From an uncultured Mailhella sp. (GTDB lineage: Bacteria; Desulfobacterota; Desulfovibrionia; Desulfovibrionales; Desulfovibrionaceae), in NCBI GenBank assembly GCA_944324625.1, contig CALUWZ010000119.1, forward strand, positions 1 through 5,595: a stretch of DNA of 5,595 nucleotides, read 5' to 3'. Positions 4,096 through 5,595 of this stretch are shown here, piece by piece (the first letter of the stretch is position 1; every line of letters starts with the position of its first letter). The position numbers were made by a program, and so were the translations under genes. Under the pieces are notes generated by a model, which did not search any database, was not told the origin of the DNA, and saw only the letters and a program-made list of their open reading frames with translations.

Positions 4096-5595
4096 ATGAA
4101 TGTACATATTCATGTGCATACACAAAATGAGCATTTTCAGCTGAGCTTGGAACAAGGCACTGCCGTTGCTTCGCTTCTTCGCGAAAAAGGCTTGCTGGCT
4201 TTGCCCTGCGGAGTCGGAAAGTGCGGAAAATGCCTGATTTATGCGCCTACAAAACCTGCTCCTGAAGAAATCCGCATTCTCGGTGAAGAAAAGATTGCCC
4301 AAGGCCTTAGGCTTGCCTGCTATACAAAAGCGGAAGAAAATCTGGAAATTACCGTTCCTTCACGGAATGAACTGGAAGTTCTGACCCGTTACAGCAGCAT
4401 GGAATATGAATTTGATTCCTTGGTCAAACGGGTTCCCGTGTCTGTGGACGAGCCGACGCTCGAAGATCAGCGTCCCGACCTGCAGCGCGTTATGGATGCC
4501 CTGTCCTGCAAAGAACAGTTTATGAGTTTTGCGGCTCTTGCCAAGCTTCCGTTTGTTCTTCGCGAACATGACAGGCATTTTGCCGTAATGGAAAAAGACT
4601 GCCTTTTGGGCCTTGGAACGGATGACAGTTCATACGGCCTTATTGTGGATATCGGCACAACCACCGTGGCAGTGCTTTTGATAAACACCAAAACAAAACA
4701 GATTGTTTCCGCCTTAGGCAGACAGAATGCCCAAGCTCCTTACGGTGCGGACGTTATCAGCAGAATACATCAGGAAATGGAATGGCATAATAACGGAAGG
4801 CAGGGAAAAAATCCTCTTCAGCAGGCCATTTGTTCGCAGATAAATTCCATGCTGAAGCAGCTTTTGGCAGACAATTCACTGCAGGATGTGGATTTTATCT
4901 GTTTTACCGGCAATACGACCATGATGCACATGCTTGCCGGCGTATCCTGTGAATTTATCAGCAAGGCGCCTTTTATTCCCGTATTTATGCAGGAAAAAAG
5001 AGTGCATGCACGGGAATTTGCCATTGAATCCGATGCGGTCTGTTATATGATGCCGAGCATTTCGTCCTATGTAGGGGCGGATATTGCGGCGTCGCTTCTT
5101 GCCGCAGGTGCGCATCATCCGCAAAAACCCTTTGTTCTTATTGATCTCGGAACCAATGCTGAAATAGTCCTTTCATGGGACAACAAGTTTTTATCCTGTT
5201 CTGCCGCGGCAGGGCCCTGTTTTGAGGGGGCAACGCTTTCCTGCGGCATGGCAGGCCAAAGGGGAGCAATTGATAAAATTATCCCCGAAAATGACGGATT
5301 TAAGGTTTCCGTCATCGGCAATGCTCCTGCTCAGGGCATTTGCGGTTCAGGTGTTTTGGATGCTTTGGCATTTTTGCTGGATAAAGCCGTTGTTGACGAA
5401 ACGGGCAGAATGGACGATGAAAACGTGCCTTTTGCCAAGCATATTAAAGATGACTGCTTTTATCTTACCGACAGCGTTTTTCTTTCCCAGAAGGACGTGC
5501 GCGAAGTGCAGCTTGCCAAGGCTGCCGTCCGTGCAGGCATTGACGTGCTGCTTATGGAAGCGGGCCTGACATTTGATGACATCAGTACATTATAT
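4096..5595 (+). CDS. RACo-like reductive activator of corrinoid proteins (2Fe-2S ferredoxin plus ASKHA/DUF4445 domain), 3' truncated by the window
   Basis: The frame is open for all 500 codons to the window edge. Relatives are roughly 600-650 residues, so the C-terminus is missing. Residues 1 to about 92 form a plant-type 2Fe-2S ferredoxin with Cys38, Cys43, Cys46 and Cys75 (Cx4Cx2Cx28C). A linker (about 93-178) is followed by the ASKHA ATPase region: the phosphate-binding DIGTTT (185-190), YGADVISRI (216-224), FTGNTTMMHML (270-280), SYVGADIAAS (324-333), IDLGTNAEI (349-357), AAGPCFEGA (371-379) and GICGSG (414-419). Such proteins couple ATP hydrolysis to one-electron reduction of inactive cob(II)amide to cob(I)amide on the partner corrinoid protein. 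The ATG lies one base past the DUF1638 stop, with AGGGGT at 4085-4090 as ribosome binding site, so translation is probably coupled. The N-terminus has alternating His (4, 6, 8). RamA-type activators, with C-terminal 4Fe-4S clusters, are excluded by the N-terminal 2Fe-2S domain. Its presence implies a corrinoid client needing reactivation. Confidence 0.92.
   Translation, partial: MNVHIHVHTQNEHFQLSLEQGTAVASLLREKGLLALPCGVGKCGKCLIYAPTKPAPEEIRILGEEKIAQGLRLACYTKAEENLEITVPSRNELEVLTRYSSMEYEFDSLVKRVPVSVDEPTLEDQRPDLQRVMDALSCKEQFMSFAALAKLPFVLREHDRHFAVMEKDCLLGLGTDDSSYGLIVDIGTTTVAVLLINTKTKQIVSALGRQNAQAPYGADVISRIHQEMEWHNNGRQGKNPLQQAICSQINSMLKQLLADNSLQDVDFICFTGNTTMMHMLAGVSCEFISKAPFIPVFMQEKRVHAREFAIESDAVCYMMPSISSYVGADIAASLLAAGAHHPQKPFVLIDLGTNAEIVLSWDNKFLSCSAAAGPCFEGATLSCGMAGQRGAIDKIIPENDGFKVSVIGNAPAQGICGSGVLDALAFLLDKAVVDETGRMDDENVPFAKHIKDDCFYLTDSVFLSQKDVREVQLAKAAVRAGIDVLLMEAGLTFDDISTLY

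Noticed and set aside
5201..5218. Adjacent palindromes CTGCCGCGGCAG (5201-5212) and AGGGCCCT (5211-5218) as an operator or recombination site
   Set aside because: They lie over the conserved AAAGPC coding block of the activator and are explained by Ala/Gly/Pro codons.

Overview
The window holds one tightly packed, plus-strand gene cluster for corrinoid-dependent one-carbon (methyl-transfer) metabolism, preceded by about 400 bases of extremely AT-rich DNA. Such sets occur in strict anaerobes: acetogenic and other Clostridia, sulfate-reducing Desulfovibrio-type bacteria and methanogens. The strong Shine-Dalgarno sites and roughly 48% GC coding DNA indicate a bacterium. I lean towards a gut-type Desulfovibrionaceae or a Clostridium relative, but nothing here proves the lineage.

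Layout: 1-447 is non-coding or unassignable, with only about 14% G+C over bases 1-360. A short leader (about 410-507) carries a hairpin abutting the first ribosome binding site. Five genes follow in one direction: (1) a UroD/MtaA-type methyltransferase with a C-terminal thioredoxin-like domain (508-1866); (2) a CobW/P47K-family GTPase (1899-2795); (3) a small MtbC-type corrinoid protein (2807-3376); (4) a DUF1638 protein (3390-4094); (5) a 2Fe-2S/ASKHA reductive activator of corrinoid proteins (RACo-like, 4096 to beyond the window end). Gaps between genes are 32, 11, 13 and 1 bases, and I see no internal terminator, so one transcript is likely.

Expected working (family knowledge plus inference): the UroD-type enzyme moves a methyl group to or from the cobalt of the corrinoid protein; the ATP-dependent activator re-reduces cob(II) to cob(I) after accidental oxidation; the CobW GTPase probably serves metal delivery or maturation; DUF1638 proteins recur in these loci without a known role. 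No MttB-, MtaB- or MtrH-type second methyltransferase is visible, so the substrate cannot be named.

Three things depart from the textbook system. The corrinoid protein lacks about 27 residues that normally include the DxHxxG cobalt-ligand motif, although both flanks are intact and in frame. The methyltransferase has Phe where the zinc-ligand His of MtaA is expected. It is also fused to a CxxC thioredoxin-fold domain. Together these suggest either a recently broken operon or a divergent methyl-transfer or redox system.
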